A stretch of DNA of 64,000 nt from CAMDPA01 sp963825625 (GTDB lineage Bacteria; Pseudomonadota; Alphaproteobacteria; Rhizobiales; Hyphomicrobiaceae): NCBI GenBank assembly GCA_963825625.1, contig CAWGUF010000026.1, forward strand, positions 124,001-188,000, given 5' to 3'. How positions within the stretch are numbered: position 1 is the first letter of the stretch; the number at the start of each line of letters is the position of its first letter. Below the pieces are notes generated by a model. It did no database searches. It was given only the letters and a program-made list of their open reading frames with translations, and was not told the origin of the DNA. Position numbers and translations under genes: made by a program. Below are positions 54,930-64,000 of this stretch, piece after piece.

Positions 54930-55958
54930 CCTGCTTACCCACCACTCTCAGCCATCTTCAGAAGCCGATGGGGCATCGGCGGCGTGTGGGTTGCGGCCCA
55001 GCCGAGGCGGGGGATCATGGCGGCGAGATCATAGCGCCGATTGAAACGCCATTCGAATTCGGCGAGGGTGCGATCGGCGTGCTTCCTGACCGCGCGATAT
55101 GTCCCGGTAATCGCGCTCTTGATATTGCCGAGCACGGTGTTGACCGACTGGAATTGCGGCAGTTTCTCGGCGTGGCCAAGTTGGGCGACGATGAGCCGGT
55201 TGTGCGCTTCGACCGATCCCTTGAGCCCGTGAAAGCAGCCGAGCCCGTCGGTGACGACGCGCGCCGAGGGCTTCAACGTCCGGCCAGCCAGCGCCTTGAT
55301 CGCCTTCTTCGAGAAGCGTGTGACGCGACGCAATTGCACGCGTTTCGGTTTGCCGTCGTCGGTGGTCTCGACCGCGGCCACGAACGGCGTCTTTCCCGGC
55401 GCACCGCGTCCCGTCTTGCCGTCTGATCGCCGGCTACCGAGATAGGCGTCATCCATCTCGACGCGGCCGTCGAGCAGTTTCTTCGCGTCGCGTTCAAGCA
55501 TCACTTGCGTGAGTTTCGATTTCATCGCCCAGGCCGTGGTCTGGCGCACGTCGAGGCGGCGGCCGAGTTCGACCGTCGAGATGCCCTGCTTCGACTGCGT
55601 GATGAGGTACATGGCGCGGAACCAAGTCGTGAGCGGCAATTTGGTGTTGGCGAAGATCGTGCCGGCGGTCAACGATGTCTGAGTGCGGCAGGTGTTGCAC
55701 TGGATCAGCGCACGCCGGTCGAGCACGCAATGGTCCCGCTCGCCGCACGCCGGACACTCGAAGCCGCCAGGCCAGCGCCAGCGGAAAAGCGCCTCGCGGC
55801 ACGCATCCTCGTCACCATAGAGCCGCAGGAATTCAGCCTCCGAAAGGCCTTTCTGGAATTGCACCTTGTTCCGCGCCATGAGCCATCTCCCTCAGAATGC
55901 ACAGCAAAATCGCAGACCCGTGTGGCTCAAACTTGGCTGACGATCATGGGTAAGCAGG
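54930..55958 (-). mobile_element. IS1595-family insertion sequence, copy B (1029 bp)
   Basis: The element is the same length as copy A with the same terminal repeats, in inverted orientation. Its 8-bp target duplication TGCCATTA is exact at 54922-54929 and 55959-55966. Each copy has its own duplication, so the two inserted independently. Confidence 0.93.
54935..55879 (-). CDS. IS1595-family transposase (identical to copy A)
   Basis: The 314-residue protein has the same sequence as that at 48487-49431, with both zinc knuckles and catalytic motifs intact. Identity at the protein level along with exact target duplications points to recent transposition within this genome. Confidence 0.92.
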   Translation of the reverse strand: MARNKVQFQKGLSEAEFLRLYGDEDACREALFRWRWPGGFECPACGERDHCVLDRRALIQCNTCRTQTSLTAGTIFANTKLPLTTWFRAMYLITQSKQGISTVELGRRLDVRQTTAWAMKSKLTQVMLERDAKKLLDGRVEMDDAYLGSRRSDGKTGRGAPGKTPFVAAVETTDDGKPKRVQLRRVTRFSKKAIKALAGRTLKPSARVVTDGLGCFHGLKGSVEAHNRLIVAQLGHAEKLPQFQSVNTVLGNIKSAITGTYRAVRKHADRTLAEFEWRFNRRYDLAAMIPRLGWAATHTPPMPHRLLKMAESGG

Positions 55959-56104
55959 TGCCATTATGCCAGGTGAACGTGATCCGCTGCCGAACTCAAC
56001 TGCTTTCGGCCGCTCTCCTGCTCCTGATCCAGCAACAGACATCGGTTTGCCGGCAAACCTGCCTCAGCTAAGCTGAGGTGCAGAAAGACGTTTGGACACC
56101 ACCG

Positions 56105-57247
56105 ATGCCAGCGCCGACGCAGCCTCGCATCTTCATATCTCACGGCCGCGCCGACGGTCAGACGGTCGCCGACGCTCTGCGTGCCAAACTGAAAGTCCGC
56201 CGCCTGGAGCCGTGGCAAGAGCTCGTGGCTATGCAAAGCGGCGACTGGCGGGTGCAACTCTGGAATACGATTGAACAGGCTGAGCATCTGGTGGTGACGC
56301 GGGCCGCCATTACATCCGAGGTGGTCGAGGAGGAATGGCGTCATGGGCGTGTCACTGGCAAGGCGGTGAGCCCTGTGCTCGCCGACCCGAGCCTAGACTA
56401 TGCCAATTTGCCCACCTGGATGCGCTCCGACCACATCTATAAATTCGATGCGCTGAGCTCTGCCCTCGACAACGCACATGAATTCAATCGGCTTGTCGAT
56501 GTACTCAAGGGGCGGAGCCTTCAACGCCGAATGCCGACCATCGCACGCACGCCCGGAGAGCGTTTCGTGCCGCGAACGAAGGAGATGGACGGCCTGCGCG
56601 CCATGCTGCTCGACAGCTGGGGCAGGCTGTCGGCGTCACTACTGCATTCGCTGGTTCCGGGAGCATGGGCAAGACCACACTAGCGCTGGCGGTCGCGCGC
56701 GACTCCAAAGTACAGCTCGCTTTTCATTACGGTCAGATCCTGGTCGAGCTTGGCCAGACGCCAAACCTTCTGGAGGCGATTACCGGTGCTACCGTAGCGC
56801 TGACGGGCAAGCCGTCGATGGTCGGTGACGTCAACGCTGCGGCGCGCGAGTTGGCCGAGGCCATTGGCAAACGCCGTGTTCTGATGGTGATCGACGACGT
56901 GTGGGACCGGGCGCATTTGGCGCCGCTCCTCCAGGGTGGGGAGAACTGTGCGCGTCTCATGACTACACGCGATGAGACGCGTGCTGCCGCGCGGCGCCCA
57001 AGGCAAAGGCATCCTGCACGTCGACGAGATGACGCCGGAGCAGGCGGTTACGCTGATGAGTGCCGATCTGCCGCAAATCAGGTACCAGCGCTGGAGACTG
57101 ATCTTCTCTCCTTTTCCAATCACCTCGGCCGCTGCGCGATCCTTCTCGAACTCGGAATCGGCGTACTATTTTCATTTCATCAGGACGGTAGGCCATCACT
57201 TACCTGATTGCTGGCAAGCTGGACCTCCGGCTGCCCACGTGACATAG
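56105..57247 (+). pseudogene. TIR-NB-ARC (STAND) defence-type protein, decayed
   Basis: The N-terminal TIR domain starts RIFISHGRADGQTVADALRA and includes VVTRAAITSEVVEEEWRHG with the acidic residue expected for NADase activity. The frame is lost near 56620; the -1 frame continues into an NB-ARC domain with P-loop AGSGSMGKTTLALAVA and Walker B RRVLMVIDDVWD. A second shift near 56980 leads to LPRGAQGKGILHVDEMTPEQ, and a third returns to ALETDLLSFSNHLGRCAILL. No C-terminal sensor repeats remain. At least three indels make it non-functional. Such proteins act in anti-phage immunity. Confidence 0.75.
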
Positions 57248-57317
57248 CGGGGAACCTTAGAATCCTGAGATGGCAACATCGTGCGGGATCGAGTTCCGCC
57301 GCCCGCACCAAATGTCT

Positions 57318-58379
57318 CTACGGCTCGGTGCCGGACGATAGACCGGCCGCTTCAGTCTTGATCGTCGCCAGCATCGCCCCAGCCGCCAGCCGCGCCGCAA
57401 TGTGCTTGCTGAAGGCGTCCGCCCCGTCGGCATTCAGGTGCTGCGAGTTGTAGAAGTTCTGCTGCCGATCAGATATCGGCGAGCCGCTGTAGTCCCACAT
57501 CGCAGCGCCATGGCGGCGCGCCAGGGATTCGAATTGGGCCATCGTCTGTGAACGGTCGAGTGTGAGTCGTTGGGAGCCCGCAAATTCAGGTGAGTAGATG
57601 AGCAGCACCTTGATGCCATGCCGTAGGCAGGTCTCCAGCAGATCCTCCATCGCCGCCACCCCCATGGGCTCAACGGCAAATCGCACGCCCTTGGGGTTTG
57701 CCGCGCGAAAGCGTTCGAAGTCCTCGGTCCAAGTCGTATGCTGCGGCTTGAAGCCCAAGAATCGATCTTCTGTTGGATTCTTCCCTGCAAGCCGCAAGAG
57801 GCCGCGCATCCACGTCAGGCGCCCATCCTCGACCGCATAGCCGTGCAGCGGCACGAAGCGCGATTTCCAGACGGCAGGGTTGATAGCCGACAGGGCATCG
57901 TAGAGCTCCGGCTCCGCGAGATAGGGGACGTATTGGCCCGGATCGTAGACCCCGCCGTGGGTCGTCTGGAAGCTGAAGATATCAAGGTTGTAAATCACCA
58001 GACGCGGCTTGCGATTGTGCCGCAGATAGGTCTTGAGGCGGGCCACCTGCATATCGGTCTGCGAGCCGTTGAGGCCGATGTTGTAAGCTGAAAGTCCGGT
58101 CGCGGCTGCGATAACCCTTGCGTCGTAGTGGGTCAGCGCGCGTGACGATCCACTGATCACGATATCTGCGTTGATCGCTCCGCTCACGATCCGATTCCAG
58201 ACTCCGAAGTCCCCTGTGTCGATCCTGCGGAGCCCGCGGTCTATTGCCCACTGCAGCAGCAGGGTTAGTAGGGCGACCAGCGCCAGGAACGCGCCAATCC
58301 TGGCGCACCCGTGCATTAGCGCACCTGGCATCACTCTCTCGCCGCCCTGAGCGGCCTCCCTTGCTGTGACGCGTTCCAT
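57318..58379 (-). CDS. SGNH-like membrane-anchored protein, partner of MBOAT acyltransferase
   Basis: A 353-residue protein with one N-terminal membrane anchor (ARIGAFLALVALLTLLLQWAI) and a periplasmic SGNH-like domain. The block I motif is ADIVISGSSRAL, with serine at the catalytic position, and the late NSQHLNADGADAFS may supply the histidine. Such proteins (AlgX/AlgJ-like) receive an acyl group carried across the membrane by an MBOAT protein and place it on a polysaccharide. The next upstream gene on this strand is an MBOAT protein, which supports that pairing. Confidence 0.65.
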   Translation of the reverse strand: MERVTAREAAQGGERVMPGALMHGCARIGAFLALVALLTLLLQWAIDRGLRRIDTGDFGVWNRIVSGAINADIVISGSSRALTHYDARVIAAATGLSAYNIGLNGSQTDMQVARLKTYLRHNRKPRLVIYNLDIFSFQTTHGGVYDPGQYVPYLAEPELYDALSAINPAVWKSRFVPLHGYAVEDGRLTWMRGLLRLAGKNPTEDRFLGFKPQHTTWTEDFERFRAANPKGVRFAVEPMGVAAMEDLLETCLRHGIKVLLIYSPEFAGSQRLTLDRSQTMAQFESLARRHGAAMWDYSGSPISDRQQNFYNSQHLNADGADAFSKHIAARLAAGAMLATIKTEAAGLSSGTEP

Positions 58380-58517
58380 TGTCTAGCGGCCTCGGCTGGC
58401 TTGCGCACCCGCGGCGCCGTATTGTGCGCAGTGGTCGCTGATCAATTCCATACCCGCTGGCGGCTGTGGTGCTTTGGACGCTAAGCTCGTGAATCGCATT
58501 GCGCGCTCTTCGTCTCG

Positions 58518-59957
58518 TTAGAACTGGAAATAAATGAAGTGGGTCTGCCGGAACACGCCGAACATGATGAGCCCGATTACGAAACTGGCGTAGATGCCCC
58601 AGCGCGGTACCAGCGGCATGGCTCCGATCAGTTTTGAGAACGACACGCGTCCCTGCAGCACCTGGATTGTCTCCAGAAGCAGGATGCCGGCAATGGCCAG
58701 CGGCATTTGTCGCATGAGGAAGTTCTCGGTGCCGATCCGGGCAAAGTCCCAGCCGCTCGCGAGGTGAGTGACGATGTACCAGGCATCCCCCAGCGACTGG
58801 GCGCGGAAGAACACCCAGCCGATGCAGGTCAGCGCGAATGTGCATGTCCACATGGAGATCCGTCGCGGCCAGGATTGCTCGGCAATGCCGATCGCGCGGA
58901 ACAGCGCGTTGCGCGACGACCGCGTGATGGTCCCGAAGATCAGGTATATAGCATTTAGGAGCCCCCAGACAACGAACGTCCAGGCCGCGCCGTGCCACAG
59001 GCCGCTGATGCCGAACGTAACCAGCAATGCTGCGAAGTGGCGCCGCTCGCCGAAACGGTTTCCTCCCATGGCAATATAGAGGTAGTCCCGGAACCAGCCC
59101 GAGAGCGAGATGTGCCAGCGCCGCCAGAACTCCGAGATCGAGAGCGAGTGATACGGCTTGTCGAAATTCGTCATCAGCCGGAAGCCGAGCACTCGCGCCG
59201 AGCCGATTGCGATGTCGGAGTAGCCTGAGAAATCGCAGTAAATCTGATAGGCGAAGAATATCGTGGCGATCGTCAGCTGCAGCCCGCTGTGCTCCTGCGG
59301 CGCCGCGTAGACGTCATTCACGTAGATGGCGAGCCTGTCAGCAATTACGAGTTTCTTGAAGAAGCCCCATGCCATGAGCTTCAGCCCGCTGAGCACGCGG
59401 TCGTATTCGAACTTGTGGTGTTCGTAGAACTGATGCAGCAGATTTTGCGGTCGCTCGATCGGCCCCGCCACCAGCTGCGGAAAGAACATCACATAAGTGG
59501 AATACGTAATGAGACTGCGCTCGGCCTTCTGCTGTCCGCGATACACCTCGAACACGTAACTCAGGCTCTGGAAGGTATGGAACGACAAGCCGATCGGCAG
59601 CATGATGTTGACGGTCGGCCCGGACAGCTTCCAGCCGAAAAGCCCGGCGAGACCGATCAGATTGTCCGTGAAGAAATAGAAATACTTGAAGGTGAACAGG
59701 ACGAGGCACGTCGAGACCACACTGATGATCATCAGCCAGTACCGGCGTCTGCCAGTCGTCTTCTCCAGCAGGATGCCCGCGACGTAGTCGATCAGGATCG
59801 TAGTCGCAAGGATGAGGATATAAATCGGCACGAAGCTCATGTAGAAGACGCAACTCGACACAAGCAGGTGCGGCGTTCGCAGCCGCTGAGGCAGCGAAAA
59901 ATACAGGAGCGTGACGATCGGGAAGAAGAACGCGAATTCGATTGAATTAAATAGCAT
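58518..59957 (-). CDS. MBOAT-family O-acyltransferase (AlgI-like)
   Basis: A 479-residue multi-pass inner-membrane protein. The family motifs are PHLLVSSCVFY near the N-terminus, VMFFPQLVAGPIERP, SISEFWRRWHISLSGWFRDY and the catalytic-histidine segment GLWHGAAWTFVVWG. AlgI-type proteins pass acyl groups from the cytoplasm to periplasmic polysaccharide transferases. ATG 59957 is chosen because it starts at the first hydrophobic helix (MLFNSIEFAFFFP); the longer frame from 59993 adds a basic, unconserved tail. Confidence 0.85.
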   Translation of the reverse strand: MLFNSIEFAFFFPIVTLLYFSLPQRLRTPHLLVSSCVFYMSFVPIYILILATTILIDYVAGILLEKTTGRRRYWLMIISVVSTCLVLFTFKYFYFFTDNLIGLAGLFGWKLSGPTVNIMLPIGLSFHTFQSLSYVFEVYRGQQKAERSLITYSTYVMFFPQLVAGPIERPQNLLHQFYEHHKFEYDRVLSGLKLMAWGFFKKLVIADRLAIYVNDVYAAPQEHSGLQLTIATIFFAYQIYCDFSGYSDIAIGSARVLGFRLMTNFDKPYHSLSISEFWRRWHISLSGWFRDYLYIAMGGNRFGERRHFAALLVTFGISGLWHGAAWTFVVWGLLNAIYLIFGTITRSSRNALFRAIGIAEQSWPRRISMWTCTFALTCIGWVFFRAQSLGDAWYIVTHLASGWDFARIGTENFLMRQMPLAIAGILLLETIQVLQGRVSFSKLIGAMPLVPRWGIYASFVIGLIMFGVFRQTHFIYFQF

Positions 59958-60027
59958 AAGAGTCTGGCCTCGACGCCTGGACCAAAGGTGCACTGGCTGG
60001 AGCGATCCGCCGCCTGACGTTTTGGCT

Positions 60028-60048
60028 GCCCCCGCCCTAGTCGGGGGC
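60028..60048. terminator. Perfect GC hairpin in the gap upstream of MBOAT and the giant gene
   Basis: GCCCCCG pairs with CGGGGGC around CCCTAGT. It lies between the divergent starts of the MBOAT gene and the giant extracellular protein gene, so a role as an operator or leader structure is as possible as termination. No T-tract follows. Confidence 0.35.
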
Positions 60049-60237
60049 GGGTGCCTCGCAGGCGTGCCTCCCCCGGGACATTAATTCATCTCCTGCCAGC
60101 GCAGGTGCCCAATCGGTTAGAAACCATAATGCGCCCACAATGGGCCCACGCGTGCCGCCAAAATTAACCAACTGCGAGCACAGCGTTCACGCCGGCCTTC
60201 ACGGAATGTTAAGCTTCGGCAATTCAGGGAGTTGGGT

Positions 60238-63200
60238 ATGAATCCGTTTCGGTCGCTGAGATCGCGTTCACTTCTGCAGTACGTGCGGTCGCTCCGTGCG
60301 GGCGGGTCGGAGGTTGAGCGCGATGATTCAGGGCAGCGGCAGCAACTGTTGACTCCTTTGAGTGCCTGGACCCCGCCATGGTCATACGATGGCCAGTCGT
60401 GGTCGCGAGGCGCGAAGGAAGCGACAGAGAACGGTCACGGGCGTCCTGAGGTCGGACTTGCCGGCCGCGCTCTGGAAGATGGACAGCCGCATACCAGCGC
60501 TGCATGGTCTGGGCTGTTTGGCTACAGCCGGCCACACGAGGACGGAGGCGGACAGCCGACGTCTGCCAATTCGGCTCCATCATCCGTTGACATCGCGCCG
60601 TTGTCGGACTCAACCGCGGGTACTGGCGAGATTGACGCCTGGTCCGAGCAGTGGCGCGCAGCAGTGGACTCTGCGCAGGCAAGTGACTTCGGCACCGGAG
60701 CAGCCGACCCAGAGGCCGCGGCGCCGACGGGCGACGGCAGCTTGTCTTCCGCGCCGGTTGCGCCGCCGCAGTTGCTCGCATCCTCGACCCCCAACCGCAT
60801 CGTGATCGAGAACCAGATGCTGGGTACGCCGGAAAGCGTATGGGGTATCGACGGCGCAGGCGACGACAACATTGAGGGTTTCGCCACCGACTTCAGCGTC
60901 GACAACGGCACTACGATAAATTTCAAGATCAACACCGATTCGACACACTACCGCATCGACGTATACCGGGTCGGCTACTACCAGGGTAATGGCGCGCGGT
61001 TGGTTGACAGTTTCGAGATCAACCGCGCCAGTCCGCAGATCCAGCCGGTTCCCCTGTTCGACCCCGAGCTGAAGCTGGTCGACGCAGGCAACTGGGAGAT
61101 CTCCGCAAGCTGGGACGTCCCTTCCGATGCCGTCTCCGGCGCCTATTTCGCCCATATGACGCGCCTCGACGGCGAGGCTGGCGAGAACCACATCCCGTTC
61201 GTGGTTCGCGACGACGAGAACCCCAGCGACATCACGTTCCAGACCGCGGACACGACCTGGCAGGCCTACAATTGGTGGGGCGGTTACAATCTCTACTTCA
61301 GCGTCGAAGGCGAGCGCGCGTCTGCCGTCAGCTATAATCGGCCGTTTGTGACACGTGAGCCGAATTTCGCGTCTGGCCCGCAGGACTACATCTGGGGTGT
61401 CGAATACCCCGCGATCCGTTGGCTGGAGCAGAACGGCTACGACATCAACTACATCTCGGGCATTGATGTCGCTCGCGATGGCGACCAGCTGCTCAACTCC
61501 GAGATCTTCTTGTCCGTCGGCCACGATGAGTACTGGTCGCCGGAGCAGCGCGCCAATGTCGAAGCGGCCCGCGACGCAGGCGTCAACCTGTCATTCTGGA
61601 CAGGCAACGAAGTCTATTGGAAGACAGAATGGCAAACGAGCATCGACGGCTCAGGCACGCCCTACCGCACGATGGTCCTCTACAAGGAAGTCAAGTCGGA
61701 CGCCGACCTCGATCCGACCAACACCAGCTCCACGTGGCGCGATCCGGTCTACGGTCCCGGTCAGCCGGAGAACGCCCTTGTCGGCAACCTGTTCATTGCT
61801 GACTCCTACCGTGAGGACGCCATCACGGTACCCTACGAGCTCTCGAACTTCCGGTTCTGGTCGAACACCGCGGTGGCCGATCTTCAGCCCGGCGAGCTCT
61901 ACACGCTTCCCGATAACATTCTGGGCTATGAGTGGAACGCCGACGTCGACAACGGCTTCCGCCCGGCCGGCCTCATCAACCTGTCATCGACGACGCTGCA
62001 GATCGACACGAAGCTGCTCGACTATGGCCGTATCACGGGTGACGGAACAGCCACGCACGCGCTTACACTCTATCGCGCCGAAAGCGGCGCGCTCGTGTTC
62101 GGCGCCGGCACCGTCTATTGGGCCTGGGGCCTCGACGACAATCACGACCTCGGCTTTGGTACCCCCACCGATATCAATATCCAACAGTCGATGGTCAACT
62201 TATTCGCCGATATGGGCGTTCAACCGGAGACGCTGATGGCGAGCCTCGTGCTCGCTTCGCAGTCGACCGACACGGTCGCGCCGACCTCGACAATTCTCAA
62301 CCTGGCGTCCGGCTCGACGTTCCCCGCTTACAACGAGATCACAATTGCGGGCGCTGCTGTCGACACCGGCGGCGGCCTGGTTGCGGCGGTCGAGGTCTCC
62401 ACTGACGGCGGTACGAGGTGGCATCGGGCTACAGGCTTTGATAACTGGACGTATAACTGGAGGCCGACAGCTGGTGGTGTGTACACGGTTCTAACCCGCG
62501 CCGTCGACGACAGCCTGAATATCGAGACGGTAGGTACGGGCACGACCGTCAACATCGATCAGCCGTTCACCCGCAGCCTGTTCAGCACGCAAATTCCAGC
62601 GGACCCGATCGGCCATGATGCGGCGGGCGTGAACCTCGGCGTCCGGTTCACGTCGACCCAGACCGGCGAGATCGCAGGCATCAGATACTATCGCGGCCTT
62701 GCCGATGGCGGCGAGCATGTCGGGTCGCTATGGACGGCAGACGGTACACTCTTAGCGCAGGCGACATTCACCGGCGAGTCCATCACTGGCTGGCAGACCG
62801 TGTCGTTCTCCAGCCCGGTGACAATCCAGCCGGGGGCCACGTACGTCGCCAGCTACCATACCTCCGGTGGTAGCTACGCCTCCACCAACAACTTCTTCGG
62901 CACGCCCTATTCCAGCGGTCCGCTCAGCGTCGCCGGCGGGTCTTTCTATGCCTATGGCTCGACGCCTGCCTTCCCCACCCTGCCCGGTAACGAGACAAAT
63001 TATTGGGTCGACGTGCTGTTCGTGCCATCCGGCAATGCCAATAACCAGTTGCCTGTCGCGGTCGACGACGCCGTCGTTACTCAGCAGAACCAGGTGCTGA
63101 CCATTGCCACGGCCGCATTGCTGCAGAACGACAGCGATCCCGACATCGAACCGGTCTGGATCGCTGGGATATCGAACATCATCGGTGGCACCGCGGTCTT

Positions 63201-64000
63201 CGACCAGCAGGCAGCAACCATACTGTTTACACCAGACACTGATTTTCTAGGCTCGGCAGGCTTCGAATACACGATCACGGACGGCCAGGCGATCGCGACC
63301 GCATCCGTCGACATATCCGTGGTTCCTGCGTTCGAGGCCTTCAGTCTTTTCACGTCCGGCGAGACGCCCGCGCTGCCCTCAGTCTCTGATCCGAGCCCCG
63401 TCAACTTGGGCACCCGTTTCGTCGCCAGCGAATCGGGCTCGATTGCTGGGATTAGGTTCTACAAGGGGGTCGGCGAGACCGGCACGCACTCCGCGTCTCT
63501 GTGGACCAGCAGCGGCACCCTGCTCGGCACCGCGACTTTCTTGAACGAGACGCCGAGTGGCTGGCAGGTCGCTCTGTTTGCCAACCCCATATCGATTGCG
63601 GCCAATACGAGCTATGTCGCCAGCTACCTGAGCAACGGCAGGTATGTCGCGACGACCGGCTTCTTCGGTCAGCCATTTACCAATGGCGCGTTGACCGGCA
63701 GCGACGGCGTCTACACGTACGGAGCCGGGCAGCTGTTCCCTGCCACCGCATCCGGAGGCACCAACTACTTCGTCGATGTGCTCTTCGCCCCGACCGGCGC
63801 GCCGATAGCTTTTGACGACGGCGGCTTCGCCACTGATGCCGACACGCCGCTCGGCATCGCGACCAGCGTGCTGATGGCTAACGACACGGATCCCGGCAAC
63901 GATCCGATCTCGTTCGTCGATGTCGCGAACCCCATTGGCGGCACCGTCGCCTACGATTCGACTTCGGGCCAAGTCTTCTTCACGCCCACCCCCGGTCACA
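60238..64000 (+). CDS. Giant modular secreted protein: dimethylformamidase-like domain, DUF4082 and cadherin-like modules (partial)
   Basis: The frame is open from ATG 60238 (AGGGAG site 6-7 bases upstream) to the window end: 1254 codons with no stop. Residues ~1-180 are low-complexity. Residues ~185-690 resemble the N,N-dimethylformamidase large-subunit domain, with YNWWGGYNLYFS, GHDEYWS (His429, Tyr432) and FWTGNEVYWK (Glu458). DUF4082 modules span ~777-930 and ~1032-1185 (VNLGVRF and VNLGTRF, each ending VDVLF). Cadherin-like modules with VDDAVVTQQNQVLTI and LQNDSDPD begin at ~936, and another is cut off at ~1189. There is no obvious N-terminal signal peptide, so type I secretion through a C-terminal signal beyond the window is likely. 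Confidence 0.8.
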   Translation, partial: MNPFRSLRSRSLLQYVRSLRAGGSEVERDDSGQRQQLLTPLSAWTPPWSYDGQSWSRGAKEATENGHGRPEVGLAGRALEDGQPHTSAAWSGLFGYSRPHEDGGGQPTSANSAPSSVDIAPLSDSTAGTGEIDAWSEQWRAAVDSAQASDFGTGAADPEAAAPTGDGSLSSAPVAPPQLLASSTPNRIVIENQMLGTPESVWGIDGAGDDNIEGFATDFSVDNGTTINFKINTDSTHYRIDVYRVGYYQGNGARLVDSFEINRASPQIQPVPLFDPELKLVDAGNWEISASWDVPSDAVSGAYFAHMTRLDGEAGENHIPFVVRDDENPSDITFQTADTTWQAYNWWGGYNLYFSVEGERASAVSYNRPFVTREPNFASGPQDYIWGVEYPAIRWLEQNGYDINYISGIDVARDGDQLLNSEIFLSVGHDEYWSPEQRANVEAARDAGVNLSFWTGNEVYWKTEWQTSIDGSGTPYRTMVLYKEVKSDADLDPTNTSSTWRDPVYGPGQPENALVGNLFIADSYREDAITVPYELSNFRFWSNTAVADLQPGELYTLPDNILGYEWNADVDNGFRPAGLINLSSTTLQIDTKLLDYGRITGDGTATHALTLYRAESGALVFGAGTVYWAWGLDDNHDLGFGTPTDINIQQSMVNLFADMGVQPETLMASLVLASQSTDTVAPTSTILNLASGSTFPAYNEITIAGAAVDTGGGLVAAVEVSTDGGTRWHRATGFDNWTYNWRPTAGGVYTVLTRAVDDSLNIETVGTGTTVNIDQPFTRSLFSTQIPADPIGHDAAGVNLGVRFTSTQTGEIAGIRYYRGLADGGEHVGSLWTADGTLLAQATFTGESITGWQTVSFSSPVTIQPGATYVASYHTSGGSYASTNNFFGTPYSSGPLSVAGGSFYAYGSTPAFPTLPGNETNYWVDVLFVPSGNANNQLPVAVDDAVVTQQNQVLTIATAALLQNDSDPDIEPVWIAGISNIIGGTAVFDQQAATILFTPDTDFLGSAGFEYTITDGQAIATASVDISVVPAFEAFSLFTSGETPALPSVSDPSPVNLGTRFVASESGSIAGIRFYKGVGETGTHSASLWTSSGTLLGTATFLNETPSGWQVALFANPISIAANTSYVASYLSNGRYVATTGFFGQPFTNGALTGSDGVYTYGAGQLFPATASGGTNYFVDVLFAPTGAPIAFDDGGFATDADTPLGIATSVLMANDTDPGNDPISFVDVANPIGGTVAYDSTSGQVFFTPTPGH

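Noticed and set aside
48408..55958. Composite transposon formed by the two IS1595 copies
   Set aside because: Each copy has its own exact 8-bp target duplication, so each inserted separately and the pair did not move as a unit.
61355..62236. Open plus-strand frame of 293 codons
   Set aside because: It is serine/threonine/arginine-rich noise in another frame of the giant modular protein, whose own frame is open from 60238 to the window end.

Overview
The window looks like a GC-rich alphaproteobacterial chromosome, most likely Hyphomicrobiales (Rhizobiales)-like. This rests on gene content and on two identical-pattern Irr-like iron boxes, not on any ribosomal marker. No rRNA, intact tRNA or CRISPR array was seen.

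1-12.7 kb is an accessory catabolic and uptake region. It holds a broken TAXI-type TRAP binding protein, a PhyH-type dioxygenase, two convergent cysteine-dioxygenase-like cupins, a solitary CoxL/XdhB-type molybdoenzyme subunit (frameshifted), an AtzH/HpxZ-like protein, a broken DUF3891 gene, a broken acyl-CoA-dehydrogenase-like flavoprotein, a cytosine-deaminase-type amidohydrolase and a complete DctPQM TRAP transporter. 12.7-21.2 kb is an iron region on the minus strand: imelysin, di-haem oxidase, imelysin and DUF1513, then an Fbp-like ABC permease and ATPase. Both blocks are preceded by the same 15-bp near-palindrome.

21.4-37.2 kb is a CoA-linked catabolic region: acyl-CoA ligase, thiolase-like protein, DUF35-SDR fusion and cyclase in one overlapping operon; then a racemase-fold protein, indolepyruvate oxidoreductase alpha and beta subunits, a VOC protein, DUF4112, glnS and a solitary molybdopterin oxidoreductase. 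37.4-43.0 kb carries osmoregulated periplasmic glucan genes (mdoH, mdoG and a divergent mdoD).

From 43.6 kb the DNA is mobile. An IS3-family element is followed by a 3' fragment of a tRNA-Thr(TGT) that marks an attachment site, and next to it lies a tyrosine integrase. The element then carries a small HTH protein, hypothetical genes, a large winged-helix protein whose gene contains 33-bp-periodic iteron-like repeats (layout like phage lambda O and its origin), two identical IS1595-family copies with perfect 8-bp target duplications, a third diverged IS1595-like element, a broken sulfatase-modifying-factor gene and a decayed TIR-NB-ARC defence gene. A repeated TTGCA-N3/5-TGCAA inverted motif recurs in the element's intergenic spaces.

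57.3-64 kb looks like a cell-surface polysaccharide or secretion locus: an SGNH-like protein, an AlgI-type MBOAT acyltransferase, and the first 1254 codons of a giant modular protein with a dimethylformamidase-like domain, DUF4082 modules and cadherin-like modules.

Seven of roughly 22 genes in the first 23.5 kb are broken by single indels or a stop, but no chromosomal gene from 23.5 to 43 kb is. Either this segment is decaying or base calls there are poor.
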